Shown here: positions 7,047-12,827 of the stretch, piece after piece
Layout: each line of letters starts with the position of its first letter
How positions within the stretch are numbered: position 1 is the first letter of the stretch
Assembly: GCA_937901105.1 (NCBI GenBank)
Contig: CALCHD010000038.1
Span: 1 to 12,827, forward strand
DNA: 12,827 nucleotides
Reading direction: 5' to 3'
From: an uncultured Bacteroidales bacterium
GTDB taxonomy: Bacteria; Bacteroidota; Bacteroidia; Bacteroidales; UBA932
Notes under the pieces: generated by a model
Seen by the model: only the letters and a program-made list of their open reading frames with translations
Told to the model about the DNA's origin: nothing
Database searches by the model: none
Made by a program: the position numbers and the translations under genes

Positions 7047-8450
7047 TTAATGGGTAAATACTTTGCCTTTCTGCTTCTCCTGCTTCTCGTAGGCAATACG
7101 GGAAGCGGTAGGGAACTTCAGCTGCTCAAGCTCCGCTATTGCCGCCTTCATGTCGGCCAGCATCATGTCGGCCATATCTCTGGTAAATCCTTGTTTTACA
7201 ACCACTCTCATCACCACTATATCCTCAAGTGATTTTGGCAATGTGTAGGCAGGCACCATCCAGCCGCTCTGTTTAAGCTTGTCCTGAAGGTCATACAATG
7301 TCCATTTTGCACTCTTGTCATAATCCTCATCCAGATGCCAGATGAACAGCGGGTTCACCACCTCTTTGGCATAATTCCTGAACTGCGGGAATTTTGCAAT
7401 TTCACCCCATATATATCTTGCAATCTCCAGACAGTTGCTCTGTATAGCCTTGTACCCGTCAAATCCCAACCTTATATAATTATAGTACTGTCCAAGGATC
7501 TGTGCAGCAGGACGGGAGAAATTCAATCCCACCTGGGAGATCTCCGCACCAAGGTAATTCACAGAAAAGTTCATGTCATCAGGCAAATATTTCTTGTCTT
7601 TCCAGATGACCCAACCCAAACCGGGATATACAAGACCATATTTGTGTCCCGACGTACTTATTGAGAGCACCCATTTGAGCCTGAAATCCCATTTTCTGTC
7701 GGGATCAAGGAATGGAAGGATAAATCCTCCGGAGGCTGCATCCACATGGATAGGGATATCATACCCCGTTTTGGCATTATACTCCTCAAGTTCGTTGTTG
7801 AGCGCCTCCACATCATCATTGAGTCCTGTCCAGGTCACTCCCTGGATTGGAACGATACAGATTGTATTCTCATCACAGTATTTCAAGGCCAATTTTGGAT
7901 CCAATGTAATGTGCTCCCTGGTGATTGGCACCTGACGCATCTCCACCTGCCACAGCTGCGAGAACTTCTCCCACACAACCTGCATGCCTGTACTGATTAC
8001 AAAGTTTGGCTTGTCATAAGGCTTGCCCTGGGCAATTCTCCTTTTCTTCCACCTCAACCAGGCTGCAATACCTCCCAGCATACATGCCTCACTGGAACCG
8101 ATACCTACTGCACCGGTCTTCCATTTGCGCTTCTCCGGGGTATTCCACAAATTTGCAAGGATGTTGATGCATTTTCCGTTGATTACTGCCACCCTCGGAT
8201 ACTCTGTCTCATCTATATAATTTATGTTGATAGCCTCATTCATCAGCCTGGTGGCATACTTGTCCATATAGGTAGTGACAAATGTAGCAAGGTTCAACAT
8301 AGGGTTTGTCTGGGGATAAGTCTCCTCTTTAACCATCTGATATGCCACTTCCGGTGCTGTTGGGTGCTGTGGAATTACATCTGCTGGTGATGGCTTCAAA
8401 ATTCTTTCTGACGCAAACACTGGTGTCTGCACATTCTTCTCTTCTTTCAT
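7047..8450 (-). CDS. gadB: Glutamate decarboxylase
   Basis: A PLP enzyme that converts glutamate to GABA and CO2, consuming a proton, for acid resistance in the cytoplasm. The length of 467 residues compares with 466 in E. coli GadB. The cofactor lysine lies in STSGHKYG (K270, E. coli K276) and the PLP-contacting aspartate in HVDAASGGF at 235-243 (D237). GIGSSEACMLGG at 116-127 and QVGLNFSRPAAQIL at 306-319 are further family segments. The protein ends KVFTH with a terminal histidine; E. coli GadB has a penultimate His465 that closes the active site at neutral pH, so a similar pH gate is possible here. gadC follows on the same strand. The divergent neighbours are the PerR-like gene and rubrerythrin. 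Confident. Confidence 0.96.
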   Translation of the reverse strand: MKEEKNVQTPVFASERILKPSPADVIPQHPTAPEVAYQMVKEETYPQTNPMLNLATFVTTYMDKYATRLMNEAININYIDETEYPRVAVINGKCINILANLWNTPEKRKWKTGAVGIGSSEACMLGGIAAWLRWKKRRIAQGKPYDKPNFVISTGMQVVWEKFSQLWQVEMRQVPITREHITLDPKLALKYCDENTICIVPIQGVTWTGLNDDVEALNNELEEYNAKTGYDIPIHVDAASGGFILPFLDPDRKWDFRLKWVLSISTSGHKYGLVYPGLGWVIWKDKKYLPDDMNFSVNYLGAEISQVGLNFSRPAAQILGQYYNYIRLGFDGYKAIQSNCLEIARYIWGEIAKFPQFRNYAKEVVNPLFIWHLDEDYDKSAKWTLYDLQDKLKQSGWMVPAYTLPKSLEDIVVMRVVVKQGFTRDMADMMLADMKAAIAELEQLKFPTASRIAYEKQEKQKGKVFTH

Positions 8451-8483
8451 AATCTTTTGAATATTAAATTGTTTTTACAAAAA

Positions 8484-8515
8484 CAAATCTTGTAATACAC
8501 ATAACAATGCTCAAT
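8484..8515 (-). promoter_or_regulatory. Candidate gadB promoter
   Basis: On the minus strand an ATTG (8515-8512) is followed after 20 bases by AAGATTTG (8491-8484). The -7 box differs from TAnnTTTG at one defined position, the first. Spacing is right and the predicted leader is about 27 bases. The surrounding AT-rich sequence makes chance matches fairly likely, so this is tentative. Confidence 0.4.
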
Positions 8516-8573
8516 GAATTTTGTTCTTGAAAAAAGAAAATTGCAATTTTTATAAATTTTATTTAAAAAAATA

Positions 8574-8605
8574 TTTGCAGATAATAATTATTATAATTAC
8601 CTTTG
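8574..8605 (+). promoter_or_regulatory. Promoter of the PerR-like gene and rubrerythrin
   Basis: TTTG (8574-8577), exactly 20 bases, then TACCTTTG (8598-8605), an exact Bacteroidota promoter. The start codon is 25 bases beyond the -7 box. The spacer contains an AT palindrome matching a PerR box, so this promoter is probably controlled by its own product. Confidence 0.75.
8582..8596 (+). promoter_or_regulatory. Putative PerR/Fur-type operator
   Basis: The 15 bases TAATAATTATTATAA agree with the Bacillus PerR box TTATAATnATTATAA at 13 of 14 specified positions. The site sits in the spacer between the -33 and -7 boxes, where a bound repressor would block RNA polymerase. The region is AT-rich, so chance similarity cannot be ruled out, but its position directly before a PerR-like gene supports it. 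Confidence 0.6.
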
Positions 8606-8630
8606 CAAAAGAAACAAAAGACAGAGATAT

Positions 8631-9035
8631 ATGTTGTTGTTGAGAGAAAAAATAAAGGAGGCCGGCCTGAAGGCCACACCACAGAGGCTGGCAATCTATG
8701 AGTCAATGAGAAAACTTGGACATGCTTCGGTTGACATGGTGGTTGAAGATCTGAAGAGCTCGTTCCCATCGCTTACAGTGGCCACTATCTATAACGTCCT
8801 TGAGTCATTTGTAAATGCAGGGCTGCTTGTAAGGAGGTTCAGCTCCAACAACAAGATGTACTTTGATGTAAATGTGTACGAGCACGCGCACTTTTACGAC
8901 CAGGAAGAGAATTCATATATGGATTTCAATGATCCTGACCTTGTAAAAATTGTAATGGATTATCTTTCTACAAAAAAAATTGATAAATTTGAGGTTAAAA
9001 CTGTAGATATACAGCTTGTAGGAAAAAAACAATAA
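8631..9035 (+). CDS. Fur-superfamily, PerR-like transcriptional repressor
   Basis: A 134-residue DNA-binding metalloregulator. The N-terminal winged helix (about 5-72) carries KATPQRLAIYESMRK and the recognition helix TVATIYNVLESFVNAGLLVR. Aligned to Bacillus subtilis PerR with a constant offset of six, all five regulatory-site ligands are present: H31, D79, H85, H87 and D98 (PerR H37, D85, H91, H93, D104). The last is aspartate, as in peroxide-sensing PerR, not glutamate as in Fur. The four cysteines of the structural zinc site are absent; the protein has no cysteine at all. The C-terminus (DKFEVKTVDIQLVGKK) would supply dimer strands. It is followed after 36 bases by rubrerythrin, so peroxide control of that gene is likely. 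Similar cysteine-free Fur proteins beside rubrerythrin are, as I recall, known in Bacteroidota. Confidence 0.88.
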   Translation: MLLLREKIKEAGLKATPQRLAIYESMRKLGHASVDMVVEDLKSSFPSLTVATIYNVLESFVNAGLLVRRFSSNNKMYFDVNVYEHAHFYDQEENSYMDFNDPDLVKIVMDYLSTKKIDKFEVKTVDIQLVGKKQ

Positions 9036-9057
9036 TTTAAAACAAACAATAAAATAT

Positions 9058-9062
9058 AGGAG
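9058..9062 (+). promoter_or_regulatory. Shine-Dalgarno site of rubrerythrin
   Basis: AGGAG lies 9 bases before the ATG, an almost ideal ribosome binding site. Most other genes in this window have only AT-rich leaders, as is usual in Bacteroidota. It suggests strong translation of rubrerythrin relative to the repressor encoded ahead of it on the same transcript. Confidence 0.6.
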
Positions 9063-9071
9063 AACAAAATT

Positions 9072-9647
9072 ATGGCATCTATTAAAGGCACACAGACCGA
9101 GAAAAATCTATTGACAGCTTTTGCTGGTGAGTCACAGGCTAGAACAAGATACACTTTCTTTGCAAGCGTAGCTAAAAAAGAGGGTTTTGAGCAGATTTCT
9201 GCAATCTTCATGGAGACTGCAGAGCAGGAGAAAGAGCACGCTAAAAGATTCTTCAAATTCTTGGAGGGCGGCGACCTTGAGATCACTGCAACTTACCCTG
9301 CAGGCAAGATTGGCACAACTGCAGAGAACCTTTTGGCAGCAGCTATGGGCGAGAACGAGGAGTGGAGCGAGGCTTACCCTCATATGGCAGAGGTTGCACA
9401 GCAGGAGGGCTTCCCTACAATTGCTGTAGCATTCAGGGAGATTGCTAAAGTTGAGGCTATGCACGAGGAGAGATACCGCACCCTGCTTGGAAGAGTTGAG
9501 GCTGGTCAGGTATTTGAGAGAGAGGAGTCTATTGAGTGGCAGTGCCGTAACTGCGGTTACGTTTACACTGGCAAGGCAGCTCCAAAAACTTGTCCTGCTT
9601 GTCTACACCCACAGGCATACTTTGAGCCAAAGAAATGGAATTTCTAA
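9072..9647 (+). CDS. rbr: Rubrerythrin
   Basis: A cytoplasmic di-iron peroxidase of anaerobes that reduces hydrogen peroxide to water with electrons from a rubredoxin or reductase. The length of 191 residues is the classical size. The ferritin-like four-helix domain (about 1-145) shows the iron ligands E20, E53 and H56 (EQEKEH), E94 and E97 (ENEEW), and E128 and H131 (VEAMHEE). The C-terminal rubredoxin-like domain has CRNCG (C158, C161) and CPAC (C174, C177) binding one iron, ending AYFEPKKWNF. It lies 36 bases after the PerR-like gene with no clear promoter in between, so the two probably form one operon that ends at the hairpin at 9668-9700. Confident. Confidence 0.97.
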   Translation: MASIKGTQTEKNLLTAFAGESQARTRYTFFASVAKKEGFEQISAIFMETAEQEKEHAKRFFKFLEGGDLEITATYPAGKIGTTAENLLAAAMGENEEWSEAYPHMAEVAQQEGFPTIAVAFREIAKVEAMHEERYRTLLGRVEAGQVFEREESIEWQCRNCGYVYTGKAAPKTCPACLHPQAYFEPKKWNF

Positions 9648-9667
9648 TAATAGGATTACTGTAAAAC

Positions 9668-9709
9668 AAACAGCCGGATCAGTACATGATCCGGCTGTTT
9701 TCTTTTCTT
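9668..9709. terminator. Bidirectional terminator between rubrerythrin and acyl-CoA synthetase-like gene
   Basis: A perfect 14-bp stem (9668-9681 with 9687-9700; core CAGCCGGATCA) closes a five-base loop. TTTTCTTTTCTT follows on the plus strand. On the minus strand the stem is followed by TTTGTTTTAC. It lies between two convergent genes and probably ends both transcripts. Confidence 0.9.
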
Positions 9710-9730
9710 ATTGCATTTTCCATACAGCTT

Positions 9731-11365
9731 CTAGCTGTACAAGAATCTCTTGATACTCATTTTTGGAGTCTTCTCAAACGGAGAGTCCATCTTCTCAACA
9801 TCCGAAAGCTTGCTGTATACAGGCATCTGAAGGTTCACCTGTGACATAAGCTCCTTTCTGTATGCTTCTGCATTGATTCCCTCCTGCTCCATTTTCTCTG
9901 CATCAAAGTATACAAGAGCAATAAGTGCAGCACCTCTTCCAACAACTACAGACTCCATAACATAAGGCTGGTTGTTGATTACTGCCTCAACCTCCTCCGG
10001 ATATATGTTCTGTCCGTTAGGGGTAAGGATCATGTTCTTGCTTCTTCCTTTGATGAATACATTGCCTTTCTTGTCAAGAAGTCCAAGGTCACCAGTACGC
10101 ATCCAGCCATCCTCTGTGAATGCAGCAGCAGTTGCCTCCTCATTCTTGTAGTATCCGCTCATGATGTTCATGCCGCGTGCCTGAATCTCACCCACTGTCT
10201 TGTAAGGGTCATCGGAATCAATCCTTATCTCAATTGTATCAATAGCCTTTCCGCAAGATTTAGGGGCAAACTCCCACCAGTCTTCATATGCCATAAGCGG
10301 AGCCGCCTCTGTCATGCCGTATCCTACTGTAAAAGGAAGCTTGAACTTTCTGAACCACTTCTCAACATCAGGATTAAGTGCAGCACCTCCCAATACAATC
10401 TCACGCAAGTTGCCTCCGAACGCATCCAGAAGGGTCTTTCTGATTTTGCCGAATATAAGCTTGTTTACACCTGGAATATGGGTAAGAATCTTCATCACCG
10501 GCTTGCTGATTACAGGCTGCACCTTGCTCTTGAATATCTTCTCCATTACAAGAGGAACTGTAATAAGCAGGTAAGGCTTTATCTCTGCCAAGGCTCCTAG
10601 CAGCATTGCAGGTGTAGGGGTCTTGCCAAGATAGTAGATTGCAGAACCTCCGCACAACGGATAGATAAGCTCAAACATGAGGCCATACATATGCGCCATA
10701 GGGAGCATTGATACAATCTTGTCGCCAGGATAAGAAGGAAGCCTCTTCTGTCCGAAGAACACGTTTGCGCTGACGCACTCATATCTCAACATTACACCTT
10801 TAGGCTGGCTTGTTGTACCCGATGTATAGTTAATGATTGCCAGATCCTTAAGGTTGTCCTCCGGATAGCATACATCATCTTTTGAAAATCCGGCAGGATA
10901 TTTCTTTGCAAAAGCCTCATCCACACCCTCATAGCACTCCTTAACCTGTGCATCGGCAGCATATAGGAGAGAATAGTCTGTGGTTGATATTACTGCTTTT
11001 ACCAAGGGCATTCTGGCAATATCAAGTTTTGTCCAAATGTCGTTGTCGGTAAAAAGAAGCAAACTTTCAGAGTGGTCTGTCAAGGAGTTTACATTGTCGG
11101 GATGAAAATCTGCAAGGATTGGAACCATTACTGCTCCATATGTGTTTCCTGCAAGGAATGACATTCCCCAACGTGCTGTATTTTTAGCGCAAATGGCTAC
11201 TTTATCTCCTTTTTTGATTCCTGCATTCTCCATAAACAAATGCAGTTTGGCAATCTGTGCAGCCACTGCTCCAAAGGTAAATGTCTCACCTTTGTAGTTG
11301 CCCAGAGCAGGAAGCTCCCAGTTGGCCTTTACGGAGTCCTCTAATCTTTTAAGATAGTGTTTCAT
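9731..11365 (-). CDS. Long-chain acyl-CoA synthetase-like AMP-binding enzyme
   Basis: An adenylate-forming ligase that probably activates fatty acids with ATP and CoA. The 544-residue protein has the family motifs in order: the P-loop YTSGTTSQPKG at 180-190, LPMAHMYG at 221-228, GGAAL at 326-330, YGMTE at 349-353, WMRTGD at 421-426, IKGRSKNMI at 438-446 with GQNIYPEEVE at 451-460, and the C-terminal catalytic lysine in KTPKMSIKR (K535). The P-loop has serine where glycine is usual (TSGTTG). The ORF is open to 11392, but that start would fall on the -7 promoter element, so the ATG at 11365 (MKHYLKRLED) was chosen. Exact substrate is uncertain; overall layout fits long-chain acyl-CoA synthetases better than acetyl-CoA synthetases. 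It stands alone as a single-gene unit. Confidence 0.88.
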   Translation of the reverse strand: MKHYLKRLEDSVKANWELPALGNYKGETFTFGAVAAQIAKLHLFMENAGIKKGDKVAICAKNTARWGMSFLAGNTYGAVMVPILADFHPDNVNSLTDHSESLLLFTDNDIWTKLDIARMPLVKAVISTTDYSLLYAADAQVKECYEGVDEAFAKKYPAGFSKDDVCYPEDNLKDLAIINYTSGTTSQPKGVMLRYECVSANVFFGQKRLPSYPGDKIVSMLPMAHMYGLMFELIYPLCGGSAIYYLGKTPTPAMLLGALAEIKPYLLITVPLVMEKIFKSKVQPVISKPVMKILTHIPGVNKLIFGKIRKTLLDAFGGNLREIVLGGAALNPDVEKWFRKFKLPFTVGYGMTEAAPLMAYEDWWEFAPKSCGKAIDTIEIRIDSDDPYKTVGEIQARGMNIMSGYYKNEEATAAAFTEDGWMRTGDLGLLDKKGNVFIKGRSKNMILTPNGQNIYPEEVEAVINNQPYVMESVVVGRGAALIALVYFDAEKMEQEGINAEAYRKELMSQVNLQMPVYSKLSDVEKMDSPFEKTPKMSIKRFLYS

Positions 11366-11389
11366 GTCTATTAGTCTAAATAAGGGGCG

Positions 11390-11397
11390 CAAATGTA
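11390..11397 (-). promoter_or_regulatory. -7 promoter element for acyl-CoA synthetase-like gene
   Basis: Minus strand TACATTTG, an exact TAnnTTTG match, leaving 24 bases before the ATG at 11365. No clear -33 TTG was found. It rules against the more upstream start at 11392, which would overlap it. Confidence 0.5.
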
Positions 11398-11418
11398 GTT
11401 ATAAATTTCTGATTTTAG

Positions 11419-11426
11419 TATATTTG
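11419..11426 (+). promoter_or_regulatory. -7 promoter element for EamA-family transporter
   Basis: TATATTTG, an exact -7 match, 19 bases before the ATG at 11446. A clear -33 TTG is missing. Together with the minus-strand element at 11390-11397 it makes an 80-base divergent promoter region. Confidence 0.5.
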
Positions 11427-11445
11427 CACTCTAACTTTTTTAGGT

Positions 11446-12402
11446 ATGAGAAGTATCAAGGGCCTGATAATGGCCATTTTGTCATCAGCCACATTCGGAC
11501 TGATCCCTTTATTCTCCATCCCGCTGATGGAGAATGAGACAGCTGCGCTGCAACTGAACCTGGATAACGTGTGTTTTTACCGTTTCCTTTTTTCAGCTTT
11601 GCTTATGGGCATTATTGTATTCTTGAGCTTCGCACACAAGAACAGGGAAAATTTCAGCTTCCGAAAAGTTATGTCTGAAGCTTTTTCCCTTACGCCCAAG
11701 CAGTTGGGGCTTATGCTGCTCATATCTGTATTCTATGCTTCCACAAGCATTTTCCTTACAGCGTCATATACTGTAGGTGAGATTCCCAGCGGAATTGCAA
11801 CCACAATGCATTTCCTGTACCCGGTATTTGTAACGGCCATAATGATCCTCTTCTTTGGCGAGAAGCTTAACCTTAAAAAAGCGCTGGCTGTTGTACTGGC
11901 ATTTGGCGGAGTGTTTTTCTTGAGCGGTGCTTCATTGAATGACGGGTTCTCACTGAATCCGCTTGGATTGCTGTTTGTGCTTATAACCATCTTTACATAC
12001 GGCTCTTACATAATTGGAGTGAACAACCTCAAGCCAATTGCCTCAATGAACGGAATGAAGCTCACTTTCTATGTACTTGCCTTCTCTTGCCTGCTATTCT
12101 GCGGCAACATAGCAGTAAAAGGGGAAAGCTTCCAGCCACTTGTAACTTTCCACCAGTGGTGGAACATCCTTGCCCTGGCATTTGTCCCTACACTCATATC
12201 TGACCTTACACTTGTATACGCAATACAGATTATAGGCTCAACAACTACAGCAATTCTGGGGTGTATGGAGCCGCTTACTGCAGTACTTGTAGGCATAACT
12301 GTTTTTGGAGAGAGGCTCAACCTCAACCAGGGGATTGGAATGGCACTTGTCTTCATAGCTGTATATCTTGTAATAATTGCCCAGAGCAAGAAGGAAAAAT
12401 AA
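11446..12402 (+). CDS. EamA/DMT-family inner-membrane transporter
   Basis: A 318-residue protein with about ten membrane helices in two homologous halves, the standard layout of the drug/metabolite transporter superfamily. The repeat is visible at the end of each half: MHFLYPVFVTAIMILFFGEK followed by LNLKKALAVVLAFGGVFFL in the first, and CMEPLTAVLVGITVFGERLN followed by LNQGIGMALVFIAVYLV in the second, both with the FGE(K/R)LNL signature. It ends in a short charged tail, SKKEK. Members export or import small metabolites such as amino acids, nucleosides or sugars; the substrate cannot be read from sequence. It diverges from the acyl-CoA synthetase-like gene and is followed by a small gene with its own promoter. 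Confident for family, not for substrate. Confidence 0.88.
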   Translation: MRSIKGLIMAILSSATFGLIPLFSIPLMENETAALQLNLDNVCFYRFLFSALLMGIIVFLSFAHKNRENFSFRKVMSEAFSLTPKQLGLMLLISVFYASTSIFLTASYTVGEIPSGIATTMHFLYPVFVTAIMILFFGEKLNLKKALAVVLAFGGVFFLSGASLNDGFSLNPLGLLFVLITIFTYGSYIIGVNNLKPIASMNGMKLTFYVLAFSCLLFCGNIAVKGESFQPLVTFHQWWNILALAFVPTLISDLTLVYAIQIIGSTTTAILGCMEPLTAVLVGITVFGERLNLNQGIGMALVFIAVYLVIIAQSKKEK

Positions 12403-12416
12403 TACGCATAGAGTGT

Positions 12417-12447
12417 TATTGCCCCTGCAACCCATTCCCTAACTTTG
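12417..12447 (+). promoter_or_regulatory. Promoter of the small unknown gene
   Basis: ATTG (12417-12420), a 19-base spacer, then TAACTTTG (12440-12447). The match to the Bacteroidota consensus is good, and the ATG at 12470 follows 22 bases later. Its presence supports the small reading frame as a real, separately transcribed gene. Confidence 0.55.
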
Positions 12448-12469
12448 CAGGATATATGTGGCATATACA

Positions 12470-12709
12470 ATGAGAGGCATCAAGATTGGCAATATTCTGG
12501 TATTCCGCAACTCTGCGGTATGCATTGTCAGCAATATTATACAGGAAAACGGGGAGACTATAGTCATAGGTACAGACTCATGCAACCGTGAGCACAGAGG
12601 TCCTGCCGAGGAGTGGAGCTCCGTTATCCATTTTAAGGAAAAGCTGCGCCAGTTTGAGGAGAAAATCTTCAACAATATTGTAGTCCACAAAGGGTCAGAA
12701 GCAAGATAA
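12470..12709 (+). CDS. Small protein of unknown function (79 aa)
   Basis: I do not recognise this gene. It would encode 79 residues beginning MRGIKIGNILVFRNSAVCIV. The first half has an alternating hydrophobic pattern suggesting a small beta-sheet (KIGNILVF, AVCIVSNII, ETIVIGTDS). The second half (about 49-70) looks helical and charged, with HFKEKLRQFEEKIF. There is no signal peptide or membrane segment and no metal-binding cluster; two cysteines are scattered. A GTG at 12458 would add four residues, but the ATG at 12470 fits the promoter better. It lies between the EamA transporter and the IspE-like fragment. The good -33/-7 promoter and codon use like its neighbours argue that it is real. 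Confidence 0.55.
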   Translation: MRGIKIGNILVFRNSAVCIVSNIIQENGETIVIGTDSCNREHRGPAEEWSSVIHFKEKLRQFEEKIFNNIVVHKGSEAR

Positions 12710-12713
12710 TTGC

Positions 12714-12721
12714 TATCTTTG
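12714..12721 (+). promoter_or_regulatory. -7 promoter element just before IspE-like frame
   Basis: TATCTTTG matches TAnnTTTG exactly and ends only five bases before the ATG at 12727. With the usual start distance, transcription would begin at or near the ATG itself, giving a leaderless or nearly leaderless message. No -33 TTG is seen, so it may be chance. Confidence 0.35.
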
Positions 12722-12726
12722 CCCTA

Positions 12727-12827
12727 ATGAAAAACTACTCCAAGGCATATTACATTCTGGCAGAAGATCATCAGCTCCCTCCTGTGAAGATATTCCTTGA
12801 GAAGACATCTCCGGTAGGTGCAGGACT
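12727..12827 (+). CDS. GHMP kinase resembling IspE, apparently lacking the N-terminus (cut by window edge)
   Basis: The visible 33 complete codons read MKNYSKAYYILAEDHQLPPV followed by KIFLEKTSPVGAG. This resembles residues about 70-105 of Bacteroidota IspE (4-diphosphocytidyl-2-C-methylerythritol kinase, isoprenoid pathway), where NLVVKAYxLL leads to LPPVxIHLxKxIPxGAGLGGGSAD, the ATP-binding loop of GHMP kinases. The family's opening segment with NAKINLGL, which binds substrate, should lie about 70 residues earlier. The frame is open upstream only to 12658 and contains nothing like it, and the other plus-strand frames do not either. So the gene is either truncated at its 5' end, broken, or a different GHMP kinase with a short N-terminus. 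Only 101 bases are visible, so the call is tentative. Confidence 0.5.
   Translation, partial: MKNYSKAYYILAEDHQLPPVKIFLEKTSPVGAG

Noticed and set aside
8984..8991. TAAATTTG inside the PerR-like gene as a separate rubrerythrin promoter
   Set aside because: It matches the -7 consensus but has no TTG at the -33 distance and lies in coding sequence; cotranscription with the repressor gene explains expression more simply.
9723..9739. Inverted repeat TACAGCT-TCT-AGCTGTA at the end of the acyl-CoA synthetase-like gene
   Set aside because: The 7-bp stem with a three-base loop covers the stop codon and has no T-run; the neighbouring 14-bp hairpin is a sufficient terminator.
11366..11392. Upstream start for the acyl-CoA synthetase-like gene
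   Set aside because: It would overlap the -7 element at 11390-11397; the ATG at 11365 gives the expected N-terminus.
1..12827. Search for insertion sequences, CRISPR repeats, tRNA genes and phage or defence genes
   Set aside because: No transposase or integrase motifs, no regularly spaced repeats, no tRNA-like cloverleaf and no defence-family motifs were seen; gene content and codon use look uniform.

Overview
The window looks like chromosomal DNA of a Bacteroidota bacterium, probably an anaerobic gut-type Bacteroidales. Three things point there. Promoters follow the TAnnTTTG -7 / TTTG -33 pattern. There is a NigD-like lipoprotein. The gene order bamD, omega-like rpoZ, coaBC, recN is, as I recall, common in that phylum. 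There are no mobile elements, tRNA or rRNA genes, or CRISPR arrays. Most of the window is ordinary core and accessory metabolism.

Left part (1-4595, minus strand): a tightly packed housekeeping series reads right to left as Gate-family membrane protein, trxB (thioredoxin reductase), bamD (outer-membrane assembly lipoprotein), rpoZ-like omega subunit, coaBC (coenzyme A biosynthesis) and recN (DNA repair, cut by the left edge). Gaps are 6 to 21 bases and coaBC overlaps recN by one base. A NigD-like lipoprotein gene (4704-5402, plus) diverges from this series under its own well-formed promoter and ends at a strong terminator.

Middle part (5472-9647): a glutamate-dependent acid-resistance pair, gadB (decarboxylase) then gadC (glutamate/GABA antiporter), lies on the minus strand with a terminator hairpin between the two genes. 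Back to back with it, on the plus strand, is a peroxide-stress pair: a PerR/Fur-type repressor followed by rubrerythrin. The repressor keeps all five metal-sensing ligands of Bacillus PerR but has none of the four structural-zinc cysteines. A sequence matching the Bacillus PerR box at 13 of 14 specified positions lies inside its promoter. This regulatory arrangement is the most informative thing in the window.

Right part (9731-12827): a long-chain acyl-CoA synthetase-like gene (minus) converges on rubrerythrin across a bidirectional terminator and diverges from an EamA-family transporter (plus). After these come a small unrecognised gene (79 aa) and, cut by the right edge, a reading frame resembling the ATP-binding region of IspE. 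That frame starts about 70 residues later than IspE normally does.

No clearly new multi-gene system was found. The points worth following are the cysteine-less PerR-like regulator with its operator, the terminator splitting gadB from gadC, the short GadC tail, the apparent N-terminal loss of the IspE-like gene and the small orphan gene before it.
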